Source of the DNA: Pseudomonas sp. StFLB209
GTDB lineage: Bacteria > Pseudomonadota > Gammaproteobacteria > Pseudomonadales > Pseudomonadaceae
Assembly (NCBI RefSeq): GCF_000829415.1
Contig: NZ_AP014637.1
Location: forward strand, 2,740,001-2,804,000
Length of the DNA: 64,000 nucleotides
Direction of reading: 5' to 3'
Under the pieces are notes generated by a model. It had not been told where the DNA came from. It did not search any database and was given only the letters and a program-made list of their open reading frames with translations. Below are positions 26,267-35,030 of the stretch, one piece after another. The translations under genes and the position numbers were made by a program. Position 1 is the first letter of the stretch; each line of letters starts with the position of its first letter.

Positions 26267-28092
26267 GTGTGATCGCAGAAATGAGCCTTGAACAACGCGC
26301 CCACGTGGCCAGCGCCCTTGAACCGCAGCTCAGCGAGCCGCCAGTGTTGTCGGTTGCCGGCTTGCGGGTCGAGCTGAGCGCCGATGTCGATGTGCTCGAC
26401 AAGGTGTCGTTCAGCTTGCGGGCCGGGGAAATCGTCGGTCTGGTCGGCGAGTCCGGTTCCGGCAAGACCACCTTGGCCACAGCGCTGCTGGCCCACGCCC
26501 GACGCGGCGCACGGATTACCGCCGGGCGGGTGGAGATTGCCGGCCAGTCATTGCTAAGCCTGCACGGCGAAGCGTTGCGTCAGGCCCGTGGCAGCCTGAT
26601 CGGCTACGTCCCCCAGGACCCGGCCACCGCGCTGAACCCGGCGCTGCGCATCGGCAGCCTGCTGCGCGAAACCCTGGCGGCCCACGACCCAGACCTGAGC
26701 CGTGAGCAGCAGCGCCTGCGTTTGCAGGAAACCCTGCGCGATGTCGGTTTGCCGGACGATGAGCTGTTTCTCAAGCGCTTCGCTCACCAGTTGTCGGGTG
26801 GTCAGCAGCAACGGGTGTTGCTGGCCCTGGCCTTTGTGCTGCGACCACGCCTGATCGTTCTGGACGAGCCGACCACCGCGCTGGACGTCACCACCCAGGC
26901 GCATATCCTCGACACCCTGCGCCGGCTGTGCAAAAGCCAGGGCGTGGCGGCGGTGTATGTGTCCCACGACCTGGCGGTGATCAAGGACCTGGTCGACCGG
27001 GTGATGGTCATGTATGCCGGCCGGCTGGTTGAAACCGCCAGCCGCGAAGAGCTGTTCAGCCGCCCGGCGCATCCCTACACCCGTGGCCTGCTGGCGGCGA
27101 TTCCGGATGTGGCCGAACGCCGCGAGATCAACGCGATTGCCGGCCATGCGCCGGCCCCGGCGCAGCGCCCGGCCGGATGCTCGTTTGCCCCGCGCTGCCC
27201 GCGCAGCACGGCCGCCTGCCAGCAACAACCGACACTGCAGGCGCTCAGCGGCCAGCAGCAGGTCGCCTGCCTGCACCCGCATCTTGAAGCGTTGGCCCTG
27301 GTGACCCAGACGCCACCGGCTGCTGCCGTCTTGCAGCACGAGGCCCGGCCGCTGCTGGAGGTGGCCAGCCTCGACGTGGCTTACGACCGCCAGGTGCTGT
27401 TCGATATCTCGCTGCAGGTGCGCGCCGGTGAATGCTTGGCACTGGTCGGTGAGTCCGGTTCCGGCAAAACCAGCCTGGCCCGCACCCTGGCCGGTCTGGG
27501 CGAGAACGCCGCTGGCACGCTGCACTACGCCGGCCAGGCGCTGAGCCTGCAAGCCCGCCAACGCAGCCCGGAGCTGCGCCACCGCATCCAGTACATCTTC
27601 CAGAACCCATACCGCGCCCTGAATCCGCGCCAGACCGTGGGCGAGTGCCTGGGCGCGCCGTTGCAGCACTTCTTCGGTATCAACGGCGCGGCCGCCCGCG
27701 AACGCGTGGCGGCGGTACTCAAGCGCGTATCGCTGCCGGCCAGCACCGCCGAGGCGTATCCGCACAGCCTGTCAGGCGGCGAACGCCAGCGCGTGGCAAT
27801 TGCCCGCGCGCTGATCTGCGAACCGCAACTGCTGATCTGCGACGAAGTGACCTCGGCGCTGGACGTTTCGGTACAAGCCTCGATCCTCGCCCTGCTGCGC
27901 GAACTGCAAAGCGAAGGCCTGACCCTGCTGTTCGTCACCCATGACCTGGGCGTGGTCCGCGCCATCGCCGACCGGGTGGTGGTGCTCAAGTCCGGACGGA
28001 TTCTGGAGCAGGGCAGCGTCGAACAGGTACTGGACCGGCCAGAGAGCGAGTACACCCGTACCTTGGTGAGTAATTCGCCGACGTTGGTTTGA
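26263..28092 (+). CDS. Fused dual ATPase of the ABC importer (DppD-DppF type)
   Basis: 609 residues with two complete ATP-binding cassettes: Walker A GESGSGKTT in the first (about 66-74) and GESGSGKTS in the second (about 398-406), signatures LSGGQQQRV and LSGGERQRV, Walker B LIVLDEPTTALD and LLICDEVTSALD, each followed by an H-loop (VSHDLAV, VTHDLGV). Between them is the oligopeptide-transporter C-terminal motif rich in Pro and Cys (GCSFAPRCPRSTAAC). The two domains are separate proteins in Dpp/Opp systems and fused here, as in GsiA/YejF. Last gene of the operon; a strong hairpin follows at 28095-28117. Confidence 0.93.
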   Translation: MSVIAEMSLEQRAHVASALEPQLSEPPVLSVAGLRVELSADVDVLDKVSFSLRAGEIVGLVGESGSGKTTLATALLAHARRGARITAGRVEIAGQSLLSLHGEALRQARGSLIGYVPQDPATALNPALRIGSLLRETLAAHDPDLSREQQRLRLQETLRDVGLPDDELFLKRFAHQLSGGQQQRVLLALAFVLRPRLIVLDEPTTALDVTTQAHILDTLRRLCKSQGVAAVYVSHDLAVIKDLVDRVMVMYAGRLVETASREELFSRPAHPYTRGLLAAIPDVAERREINAIAGHAPAPAQRPAGCSFAPRCPRSTAACQQQPTLQALSGQQQVACLHPHLEALALVTQTPPAAAVLQHEARPLLEVASLDVAYDRQVLFDISLQVRAGECLALVGESGSGKTSLARTLAGLGENAAGTLHYAGQALSLQARQRSPELRHRIQYIFQNPYRALNPRQTVGECLGAPLQHFFGINGAAARERVAAVLKRVSLPASTAEAYPHSLSGGERQRVAIARALICEPQLLICDEVTSALDVSVQASILALLRELQSEGLTLLFVTHDLGVVRAIADRVVVLKSGRILEQGSVEQVLDRPESEYTRTLVSNSPTLV

Positions 28093-28094
28093 AG

Positions 28095-28117
28095 CTGGCA
28101 GTGCATAGCACTGCCAG
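28095..28117 (+). terminator. Hairpin after the ABC importer operon
   Basis: A perfect 10-bp stem CTGGCAGTGC/GCACTGCCAG with a 3-nt loop lies two nt after the ATPase stop codon. No T-run follows, so termination may need Rho, but the position and stability fit an operon end. Confidence 0.6.
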
Positions 28118-28134
28118 GGACCTTTGTGCTGCTA

Positions 28135-28276
28135 TCGCCTGCAGAGCAGCCTCCCACAGTCTGGTGCCGTACATGAAATCCATGCTCGACACATCGCCTG
28201 GGTAAGTCAGCTTGCTTGTGTCGTCCATACAACCCATGAGCGGTGTATCACTTGTGGGAGGCAGCTCTGCTGGCGA
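28135..28276. repeat. Widely spaced inverted REP-like pair
   Basis: TCGCCTGCAGAGCAGCCTCC (extending to 28158) is the inverted near-copy (22 of 24 positions) of the sequence at 28253-28276, with a 94-nt spacer. The pair fills the convergent gap between the importer operon and the monooxygenase gene ending at 28314. The family differs from the GTAGGAGCGG type seen elsewhere in the window. Confidence 0.6.
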
Positions 28277-28313
28277 ATGCAGTGCGCAGCGCTGCCAGGT
28301 GCCTCAAGGTTCA

Positions 28314-29399
28314 CTAAGCCCGCAGCAACGCTCGCCGCCGCGCCTCTTCGCGCACCGCCGGAATGATCCAGCGACCATAGTCCACCGTGTCATACAGCGG
28401 GTCATAGCCGCGATTGAGGAAGGTGGTCACCCCCAGATCCACGTAATCGAGCAGTGCCTCGGCTACGGTTTCCGGGGTGCCGACCAGTGCTGTGGTGTCG
28501 CCGTAGGCGCCGACCGCGCTGGCGGTGGGCATCCACAGGGCGCGGTCGTGGCGGTCGCTGGCGGCGGCGGCAGCTAACAGGCGTTCGGTGCCGGTGCCCT
28601 TGATGCGTTTGCGCCACGGGCTGCCTTCGGCGAACTGCGGGTTGGCCTTGATCTGCGCCAGGATCTGTTCGGCGCGCTGCCAGGCCAGTTCCTCGGTCGC
28701 GCCGAGAATCAGCCGCACCGAAAGACTGACCCGTGGCGCGGGCTTGCCGGCAGCGCTGGCGGCGGCGCGCAGTTTGCCGATCTGTTCGGCCACGCCGTTC
28801 AGTGGCTCGCCCCATAGTGCATAGAGGTCGGCATGCTGTACGGCGATCTGATAGGCGATGTCTGACGAGCCGCCAAAGGAAATCGGAATGTGCGGCTTTT
28901 GGACCGGTTTGACCGGTGAGAACCCGCCCTTGATCTGGAAATACTGGCCGTCATAGTCAAACGGCTCTTCGCTGGTCCAGGTGCGCCGCACGATATCCAG
29001 GTATTCGCCGGCGCGCTTGTAGCGCTCGGTCTTGTCGAGCAGAAAGTCACCTTCCTGCGGCTCGGCGGTGATGCCGGTGATTGCGTGCATGCGCAAACGT
29101 CCGCCGCCGGTGGTGTGGTCCAGGGTGGCAAAGGCCCGCGCGGCGACGGTGGGAGCGGTCAGCCCCGGCCGGTGGGCGATCATGAAGCCCAGCCGCTCGG
29201 TCTGCGAAGCCGCGTAGGCAGCGATCTGCAGGCTGTCGGCGCTGCCGGGGCCGCTGGCGATCAGCACCCGGTCGAAGCCGGCCTGCTCGTGGGCACGGGC
29301 ATGATGGCTGATAAACGGCAAGTCGAAATCCGCGCTGCGCTGGCCGTGGGTTTCGGACCATTGGCGGGGAAAGATCATGCCGACAAATTCGATGGACAT
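28314..29399 (-). CDS. SsuD-like FMNH2-dependent monooxygenase (LLM class)
   Basis: 361 residues. Luciferase-like fold with VGMIFPRQWSETHG at the N-terminus, FISHHARAHEQAGFDRVLIA, RLGFMIAHRPGLTAPTVAARAFATLD, the active-site block GGRLRMHAITG with TERYKRAGEYLDIV, PHIPISFGGSSDIAYQIA and a C-terminal TTALVGTPETVAEALLDYVDLG. The proportions match SsuD. AGGA lies eight nt before the ATG. Last gene of the minus-strand operon running from the hydrolase gene at 36260 through a second LLM gene, a binding protein and a TonB receptor, so it probably acts on the compound that receptor imports. Confidence 0.87.
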   Translation of the reverse strand: MSIEFVGMIFPRQWSETHGQRSADFDLPFISHHARAHEQAGFDRVLIASGPGSADSLQIAAYAASQTERLGFMIAHRPGLTAPTVAARAFATLDHTTGGGRLRMHAITGITAEPQEGDFLLDKTERYKRAGEYLDIVRRTWTSEEPFDYDGQYFQIKGGFSPVKPVQKPHIPISFGGSSDIAYQIAVQHADLYALWGEPLNGVAEQIGKLRAAASAAGKPAPRVSLSVRLILGATEELAWQRAEQILAQIKANPQFAEGSPWRKRIKGTGTERLLAAAAASDRHDRALWMPTASAVGAYGDTTALVGTPETVAEALLDYVDLGVTTFLNRGYDPLYDTVDYGRWIIPAVREEARRRALLRA

Positions 29400-29411
29400 A
29401 CGCTGTTCCTC

Positions 29412-32015
29412 TTAGAACTGATAATCGACCTGGGCCAGCACGGTGCGGCCCTGCATCGGTTGCAGGAAGGTGTTGGTGGAACCGGCCAGGCCGCTGACGA
29501 AGTTCAGCTCATCAGTGAGGTTGAGCACCCGCAGCGTGGTGCTCCAGGTCGGCTGGCGGTAGTACAGGGCCAGGTCCAGGTTGTACTCATTGGGGATCTG
29601 TACGGTCTTGCTCAGGTTCAGGTACCACTTGCTGGTCCACCAGCCGGACAGCTCGGCACCGAAGCCGTTGTCGAAGCGGTAATCGACAAAGCCGCTGGCG
29701 GTGTACTCGGGAATCTGCACGGCGTCGTATTTGCCCGACGGGCGCTGGTTGAGGCTGTTGTTGTCACCGAACACCGTGCCGTTGTCAGGCACGAAACCCG
29801 CCGAGGCAAAACCGGCCTGGGAGGTGAACTCGTTATAGGCCTTGAGCTTGCTCAGGTTCACGCCGCTGCGCAGGTTGTCGTTGGGCTGATAACGCACCGT
29901 GGACTCCACGCCCTTGATGATCAGCCGGGCAATGTTGTTATTGCTGTCCGGCGCCTGGTCGCGGGCCTGCTTGAAGCCGGCCACGGAGAAGAACAGGGTG
30001 TTGGGGATCGCATCGACCTTCAGGCCGACTTCATGCAGCACCGACAGGCTCTGGAACTGCAGCGGGTTGAGCAGGTTGGCTGCCGCGCCGCTGCCCCAGC
30101 CGATACCGTTGGAGAAGAACCCGGTATTGACCGCCAGCGAACGGTCGAAGGTGTAGTACAGGGTGCTGTTATCGGTGGGTTTAATGTAGGGGCTGACCTG
30201 CACCGAGAACAGCCTGTAGCTGTCGCTGTCCTTGCGCTGGCTGGCGCCGGGCAGGGCGAACGGGTTCTCGATGCGCGCATCGATCCAGCTGCGGCTGGCG
30301 CCGATGTTCAGGCCGACGCGCTGGTTGAAACTCAGGTTGTGCTGGCTGAACAGGGTCTTGGTGGTCCAGACGCTTTCGGCGGTGTAGGGCGCCACCGACT
30401 CGGCATATAAACCATGGCCGGCCGGGTACATGGCCGGCAGGTTGAGGTAGCCGTAATAGTTGGAGAACTGCGCCACGCCCGGTTGGCCGATCCATGCGCC
30501 CTCGCCACCGGCCGGGTTGCTGCCGGTCAGGCCCAGCAGGTCGCCGGGGTTTTTGCCTGCCGGGTCCTGGGTCAGGTCGTAGGCGTAGATATTGCCGCCA
30601 AAGCTGTTGTTGGCGGCAATCGACTGGTTGAACTCGCGGCGGTAGATCAGCCCGCTGTTGCTGTCGTCGACCACCTTGATGCCGAACAGCTCACCCTCGT
30701 TGCGCCAGCGCAGCTCGAAGCGGTTATCGAAGAGGTTGTCTTTCGATTGCACGTTGAACGAGCCCACGGCATCGGTGATGTCGTTGGAGCGCTCGTAGAA
30801 CGTGCTGTTGGCCAGGGTGATGTCCGGGCTCAGATCCCACTCGGCGCGCAACTGGGTAATGAAGCGTCGTGAGCTGCTTTGATCCTCGGCGCGCTGGCTG
30901 GTTTGCGACGACAGCGAAGTCAGACCGTTACCGGCCAGATTCGGGTCATAGACCCAGCCGCGTACCGTACCGGGACTGGCCTGGGTGTTGGGCGAGGCCG
31001 TCTGAAAGCTGTTATTGACCACTGTGTACTGGCCTTGGGCATTGCGCTGGCGCTGGACCCAGCCGGTCACCGGGGCGTTGGCCGCGCCCGATTGCAGCAC
31101 CGGCGACCACAGGCTGTTGCCGTTCTGGATGATCGGCGTGGCACGCCCGGCGTAGTACTTGCCATGGTCCACCAGCTCCTGGGTGGCGCGGTTCCAGCCG
31201 TGGGTGATGTTGTAGTCGTAGTAGTTGTCGTAACTGGCGTTCCAGTTGACCCGCACGCCATCACCGCGCCAGGCGAAGGCGCCGTAGAAGGCGTTGAAGT
31301 TGTTGTCGACGTTATCGTAGTAATCCTGGTTGCGCTGCTGGGTGACGCTGAAGCGATAGGCCAGGCTGTCGGTCAGGGGGCCGGTGGTATCGACCGTGTA
31401 TTTGCCCGAGCCACGCGAGGTGGCACCGGGGTTCCAGCCGCCGAGTTCGGCGCTGATTCGGGTGCGTTGTTCGTCGAAGTCAGGCTTCTTGCTCAGGTAG
31501 TTGACGTAGCCACCGCTGCCCGACACCGAGCCGTAGGTCACTGACGAAGGCCCGGCGACAATGTCGGCGCCTTCGATGCCATTGAAGTTGGCCGGGTGAC
31601 GCACCGCGTAGCCGCGCTGGCCGTCATGGAACACTTCCGAACCCTGGCCACGAAACTGCGGCGCCAGGCCGGCGTTCTGACCGCCGCCACGGGTGATGCC
31701 CGGTGCGTATTTGACCAGGTCGTCACTGCTGCGGATCGGGTCGCGGGCCAGTTGCTCGGCGTTGACCTGAGTGACCGAACGCGGGGTGTCGAGCACGCTG
31801 GCCTGCAGCCCGCCATACACCGACGTCGGTGGCCGGGTCGGGACGATGGCGGTGTCAGGGTCGGCTGTCTTTTCAGCTTCCACAGTCACTACGCCCAGGG
31901 TCGGGTCCTGGGCGTCTTGTGCCCACACCGACGAGGGCAACAGCGCAAGCAGTGCCACCGACAGCAGCGTGGGTTGAAAACCGGCACGGGCCGGGGATGT
32001 AGCGATTACAGGCAT
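29412..32015 (-). CDS. TonB-dependent receptor of the siderophore-receptor type
   Basis: 867 residues. Signal peptide 1-32 (ending SSVWAQDA), a TonB-box-like region (VVTVEAEK), a plug (VLDTPRSVTQVNAEQLARDP, KYAPGITRGGGQN, FRGQGSEVFHDGQRGYAVRHP) and a large barrel ending in TVLAQVDYQF. In siderophore receptors the plug has this same layout, but none of the window's neighbours makes or handles siderophores. Position between a periplasmic binding protein and an FMN monooxygenase in a sigma54 operon argues for an organosulfur ligand. Start 32015 is preferred because GGGAG lies six nt upstream and it begins the signal peptide. Confidence 0.85.
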   Translation of the reverse strand: MPVIATSPARAGFQPTLLSVALLALLPSSVWAQDAQDPTLGVVTVEAEKTADPDTAIVPTRPPTSVYGGLQASVLDTPRSVTQVNAEQLARDPIRSSDDLVKYAPGITRGGGQNAGLAPQFRGQGSEVFHDGQRGYAVRHPANFNGIEGADIVAGPSSVTYGSVSGSGGYVNYLSKKPDFDEQRTRISAELGGWNPGATSRGSGKYTVDTTGPLTDSLAYRFSVTQQRNQDYYDNVDNNFNAFYGAFAWRGDGVRVNWNASYDNYYDYNITHGWNRATQELVDHGKYYAGRATPIIQNGNSLWSPVLQSGAANAPVTGWVQRQRNAQGQYTVVNNSFQTASPNTQASPGTVRGWVYDPNLAGNGLTSLSSQTSQRAEDQSSSRRFITQLRAEWDLSPDITLANSTFYERSNDITDAVGSFNVQSKDNLFDNRFELRWRNEGELFGIKVVDDSNSGLIYRREFNQSIAANNSFGGNIYAYDLTQDPAGKNPGDLLGLTGSNPAGGEGAWIGQPGVAQFSNYYGYLNLPAMYPAGHGLYAESVAPYTAESVWTTKTLFSQHNLSFNQRVGLNIGASRSWIDARIENPFALPGASQRKDSDSYRLFSVQVSPYIKPTDNSTLYYTFDRSLAVNTGFFSNGIGWGSGAAANLLNPLQFQSLSVLHEVGLKVDAIPNTLFFSVAGFKQARDQAPDSNNNIARLIIKGVESTVRYQPNDNLRSGVNLSKLKAYNEFTSQAGFASAGFVPDNGTVFGDNNSLNQRPSGKYDAVQIPEYTASGFVDYRFDNGFGAELSGWWTSKWYLNLSKTVQIPNEYNLDLALYYRQPTWSTTLRVLNLTDELNFVSGLAGSTNTFLQPMQGRTVLAQVDYQF

Positions 32016-32148
32016 GAGCGTCTCCCTGCACGGTGGCCTGTCAGCCAGCGTGCTGATTGCTAAAGAGGTGTGCTTTCCTGCCTGTGCGTTCGCTCGGAAA
32101 GTCGGCCGGTGTGCGCGCGGCTTCAGCCGCACAGCAAGCGGTTTGGCA

Positions 32149-33720
32149 TCAGGCTTTGCCCGTCAGCCACAGGTTCTCGAAGCGCCAGGTGCTGAACTGG
32201 GTGCGTTCCGGGCCGGCGCCGCCGATGTGGCTGGCAAAGCCATCGAGCTGGTCGGTGTAGCCCCAGATCAGCATGCCGCCGCGGTCGTACTGAATGCGCT
32301 GCAACTGATGAACCAGCGCGGTGCGTTGGGCCAGGTCCGGTTGGGCCATGGCCTGGTGAAACAGGCGGGTGAATTCCGGGTCCTGGAAGTTGGTCTTGTT
32401 GGCCACCGCAAAGGGCGCGTCGGTATGAATCGCGCTGGCCAGAAACGGCGCGCCGATGCTGCCGCCGGTGCTCAGTGGCCATTCGGTTTTCTGCGGGCCC
32501 TGGAAGGTCGGCAGGTCGACTTGCCTGACTTTGAGCGTGACTCCCGCTGCGCGGGCCTGCTCGGCCAGCACCAGAGCGGCCGAGGCACCGGGGCCAGGCG
32601 TGGTGATCAGCTCCAGTTGCAGGTTTTCCTGGCCGGCATCTTTGAGCAGTTGCCGCGCTGCCGCGACATCGTAGGGGCGTGGCGGCAGGCTGTGATCGAA
32701 GGTCGGATCGCTGGGCGAGTACAGGTCATTGGCCACCCGGCCCTGACCGTTGAGCGCACGGCGCACCAGATCCTCGCGATTGGCCAGCAGACGAAACGCC
32801 TGACGCACGCGCGGGTCATCGAAGGGTGGCTTGGCGGTGTTCATGTCAAACGACAGCCAGTTACCGGTCACGGAGCTGACCAGTTTGATGCGCGGGTCGC
32901 GGCGCAGCACATCGAGCTGCTCGCTGGGCATGCCGTTGGCCATGTCGATCTGCCCGGCGCGCAGTGCGGCCAGGCGTGAGATCTGGTCTTTGAAATCGAT
33001 GATTTCCAGCTCGTCGGCGTAGGGTTTGCCGTTCTTGAAGTAGTTCTCGAAGCGGCTGAACACCGAGCGCTGGCCGGGGGTGAAACTCTTGAGTTTGTAG
33101 GGGCCGGCGCCGACCGGGTTGGTGACCGGGTGATAGTCCACCGGCACGATGCCGCCGAAGTTGACCCAGGTTTCTGCCAGCGGAAAGTAACTGCGCCCGT
33201 CGCGGAAACTCAGGCGGATGGTGCGCTTGTCGAGCTTGACCAGATTATCCCGGTCGACCCAGTGCAGCAGCGCCGCATAGGGCGAGGCCAGTTGCGGGTC
33301 GGTGAGGCGGCGGATCGAGAAAATCAGGTCATCGGCATCGATGGTCTTGCCGTGGTGGAATTCCAGATCCTGGCGCAGGCGCAGAGTCCAGGTCTTCGCG
33401 TCCGGGCTGACCTCGGCTGCTTCGGCCAGGGCCAGACGTGGCTGCATGTTTTCGTCCCACTCCCAGAGTTTGCTGTACAGCGCAAAGCCGCGCACGATGC
33501 CGCTGCCCACCGGCTTGTGGGCATCGAGGTTGCCGCTCTGGTTACCATCGATGATGCCCAGCCGCAGCCGCCCGCCATACTGCGGCTGGCCAGTGCCGTG
33601 GCCGCTGGCCTGGCTGGTCGGGGCCGCGCCGTCGCAGCCGCTGAGCAGGCCGCTGCCGCCCAGCACCAGGCCGGCCCCCAGCAATGCGGTGTTGTTGAGC
33701 AGATGCCTGCGGCTGATCAT
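32149..33720 (-). CDS. Second ABC substrate-binding protein, Tat-type lipoprotein, without its own permeases
   Basis: 523 residues, family 5 solute-binding protein and clear paralogue of 22737-24323. Shared blocks include GPYKLKSFTPGQRS, RFENYFKNGKPYADELEIIDF and SRLAALRAGQIDMANG. It has a twin-arginine start (ISRRHLLNN) and a lipobox LLSGC. AAGGAG precedes the ATG. No permease or ATPase lies in this operon, so it most likely shares the transporter at 24316-28092. The difference in the central pocket region suggests a related but distinct ligand. Confidence 0.87.
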   Translation of the reverse strand: MISRRHLLNNTALLGAGLVLGGSGLLSGCDGAAPTSQASGHGTGQPQYGGRLRLGIIDGNQSGNLDAHKPVGSGIVRGFALYSKLWEWDENMQPRLALAEAAEVSPDAKTWTLRLRQDLEFHHGKTIDADDLIFSIRRLTDPQLASPYAALLHWVDRDNLVKLDKRTIRLSFRDGRSYFPLAETWVNFGGIVPVDYHPVTNPVGAGPYKLKSFTPGQRSVFSRFENYFKNGKPYADELEIIDFKDQISRLAALRAGQIDMANGMPSEQLDVLRRDPRIKLVSSVTGNWLSFDMNTAKPPFDDPRVRQAFRLLANREDLVRRALNGQGRVANDLYSPSDPTFDHSLPPRPYDVAAARQLLKDAGQENLQLELITTPGPGASAALVLAEQARAAGVTLKVRQVDLPTFQGPQKTEWPLSTGGSIGAPFLASAIHTDAPFAVANKTNFQDPEFTRLFHQAMAQPDLAQRTALVHQLQRIQYDRGGMLIWGYTDQLDGFASHIGGAGPERTQFSTWRFENLWLTGKA

Positions 33721-33745
33721 GCGTGGCGCTCCTTGAGTTCAGGTT

Positions 33746-34945
33746 TCAGTGGGCGTTGGCGACGGCCGCCAGTGGCGCCACGCTGGCCGAGCTTTTCACC
33801 AGTGCGCCACGTTCGCTGCGAAAGTGCGGCAGGATGTGCTGGCCCAGGCGATAGGCTTCTTCCAGGTGCGGGTAACCGGCCAGGAAAAACAGCTCCAGGC
33901 CCAGCGCGTTGTACTCGCGAATGCGCGCCACCACGTTTGCGTAACTGCCAACCAGCGCGCAGCCCGGTGGTACACCGATATAGCCGAAGCCGGCCCAGAC
34001 GTTGGGGTAGATGAAGAAGTCGTCGTACTGTTTGACGTCTTCGCGCTGGCCGAACTGTTCTTCGTAGCTGAGCTTGCGCGCCGTGCGCAGGCCCGAGTGC
34101 GCCGCCACGGCCTTGGCCGCGCCACGGGCGATGCCGTCGTCGAAAAAGCGCTTGGCCTCGGCGTGGGCTGCCTCCTCGGTTTCGCGGGTGATCACATCAA
34201 TCGACAAGCCGAAGCGGATGTCCTGGCGACCATGCTTGAGGGCGCGTTCACGCACATCGGCAATCAGCGCGGCGATCTGCTCGGGGTGCTCGGCGCGCAT
34301 CAGGTAGTAATCGGCATGCTTGGCGGCAAATTCCCTTGCGGCAATCGATGAACCGGCGGTGCAGATCACCGGCAGTTCGGCCTTGTTCAGCGGATGCCGC
34401 AGGCCGCCGCCTTCGGCGCTATAGAACTTGCCCTGATAGTGGAAGTTTTCGTTGTGCCAGAAGCCCTTGACCACATCGAGAAATTCCGTGGCGCGTTCAT
34501 AGCGCTCATCGTGGTCGCTGAAGTCACCGACCTGGCGCTGGATCGCGTCAGAGCCGCCGTTGATGATGTTCCACACCAGGCGGTTGCCTGTCGCTCGCTG
34601 GTAGGTCGCCGCCTGCTGCACGGCCACCCAGGGTGTGTAGTGGTAAGGCTGAAAGGCAGTGACGAACTTCAGGGTGCGGGTTTCCCGGGCCAGCAACGAG
34701 CAGACTGTCCACGGTTCTTCACCGCTGGGCGCGTTGACCATCAGCACCCCGCCAAAGCGGTTGATCTCGTTGGCGCGGGCGATCTGGCCCAGGTAATCGA
34801 TGTAGGTGAACGGGTCACCGACCTTGAAGTCCGACACCGCGCCGGTGCCGTCACTGGGCCCCCAGTCGCCACGGTTGCGCGGGTCGCCCGGCAGGTATTG
34901 GGTTTCGCCATGCAGTGGCAGGCGGCTGAAGAATTCGATGCTCAT
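33746..34945 (-). CDS. SsuD-like FMNH2-dependent monooxygenase (LLM class)
   Basis: 399 residues. Family blocks: IEFFSRLPLHGE, YIDYLGQIARANEINRFGGVLMVNAP, LKFVTAFQPYHYTP, NRLVWNIINGGSD with DERYERATEFLDVV, and ALVGSYANVVARIREYNALG near the C-terminus. It resembles the enzyme at 12919-14064 more than the other two. The start at 34945 begins the conserved MSIEFF block; an upstream in-frame start would add 24 residues of non-conserved sequence. No strong ribosome site is visible. Second gene of the operon led by the hydrolase at 36260. Confidence 0.85.
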   Translation of the reverse strand: MSIEFFSRLPLHGETQYLPGDPRNRGDWGPSDGTGAVSDFKVGDPFTYIDYLGQIARANEINRFGGVLMVNAPSGEEPWTVCSLLARETRTLKFVTAFQPYHYTPWVAVQQAATYQRATGNRLVWNIINGGSDAIQRQVGDFSDHDERYERATEFLDVVKGFWHNENFHYQGKFYSAEGGGLRHPLNKAELPVICTAGSSIAAREFAAKHADYYLMRAEHPEQIAALIADVRERALKHGRQDIRFGLSIDVITRETEEAAHAEAKRFFDDGIARGAAKAVAAHSGLRTARKLSYEEQFGQREDVKQYDDFFIYPNVWAGFGYIGVPPGCALVGSYANVVARIREYNALGLELFFLAGYPHLEEAYRLGQHILPHFRSERGALVKSSASVAPLAAVANAH

Positions 34946-35030
34946 GAGGGTGGTCTCGACAATCAATGGAGGGCCAACGGGAAACTGCCTTGGCAGCTTC
35001 CCGGCGGGTGCACACAAGGCCCTTTTTCAA

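Noticed and set aside
29412..32015. Calling the third receptor a siderophore receptor with a siderophore locus
   Set aside because: No siderophore biosynthesis, FecI/FecR or Fur-type site is nearby; the neighbours are sulfur enzymes.
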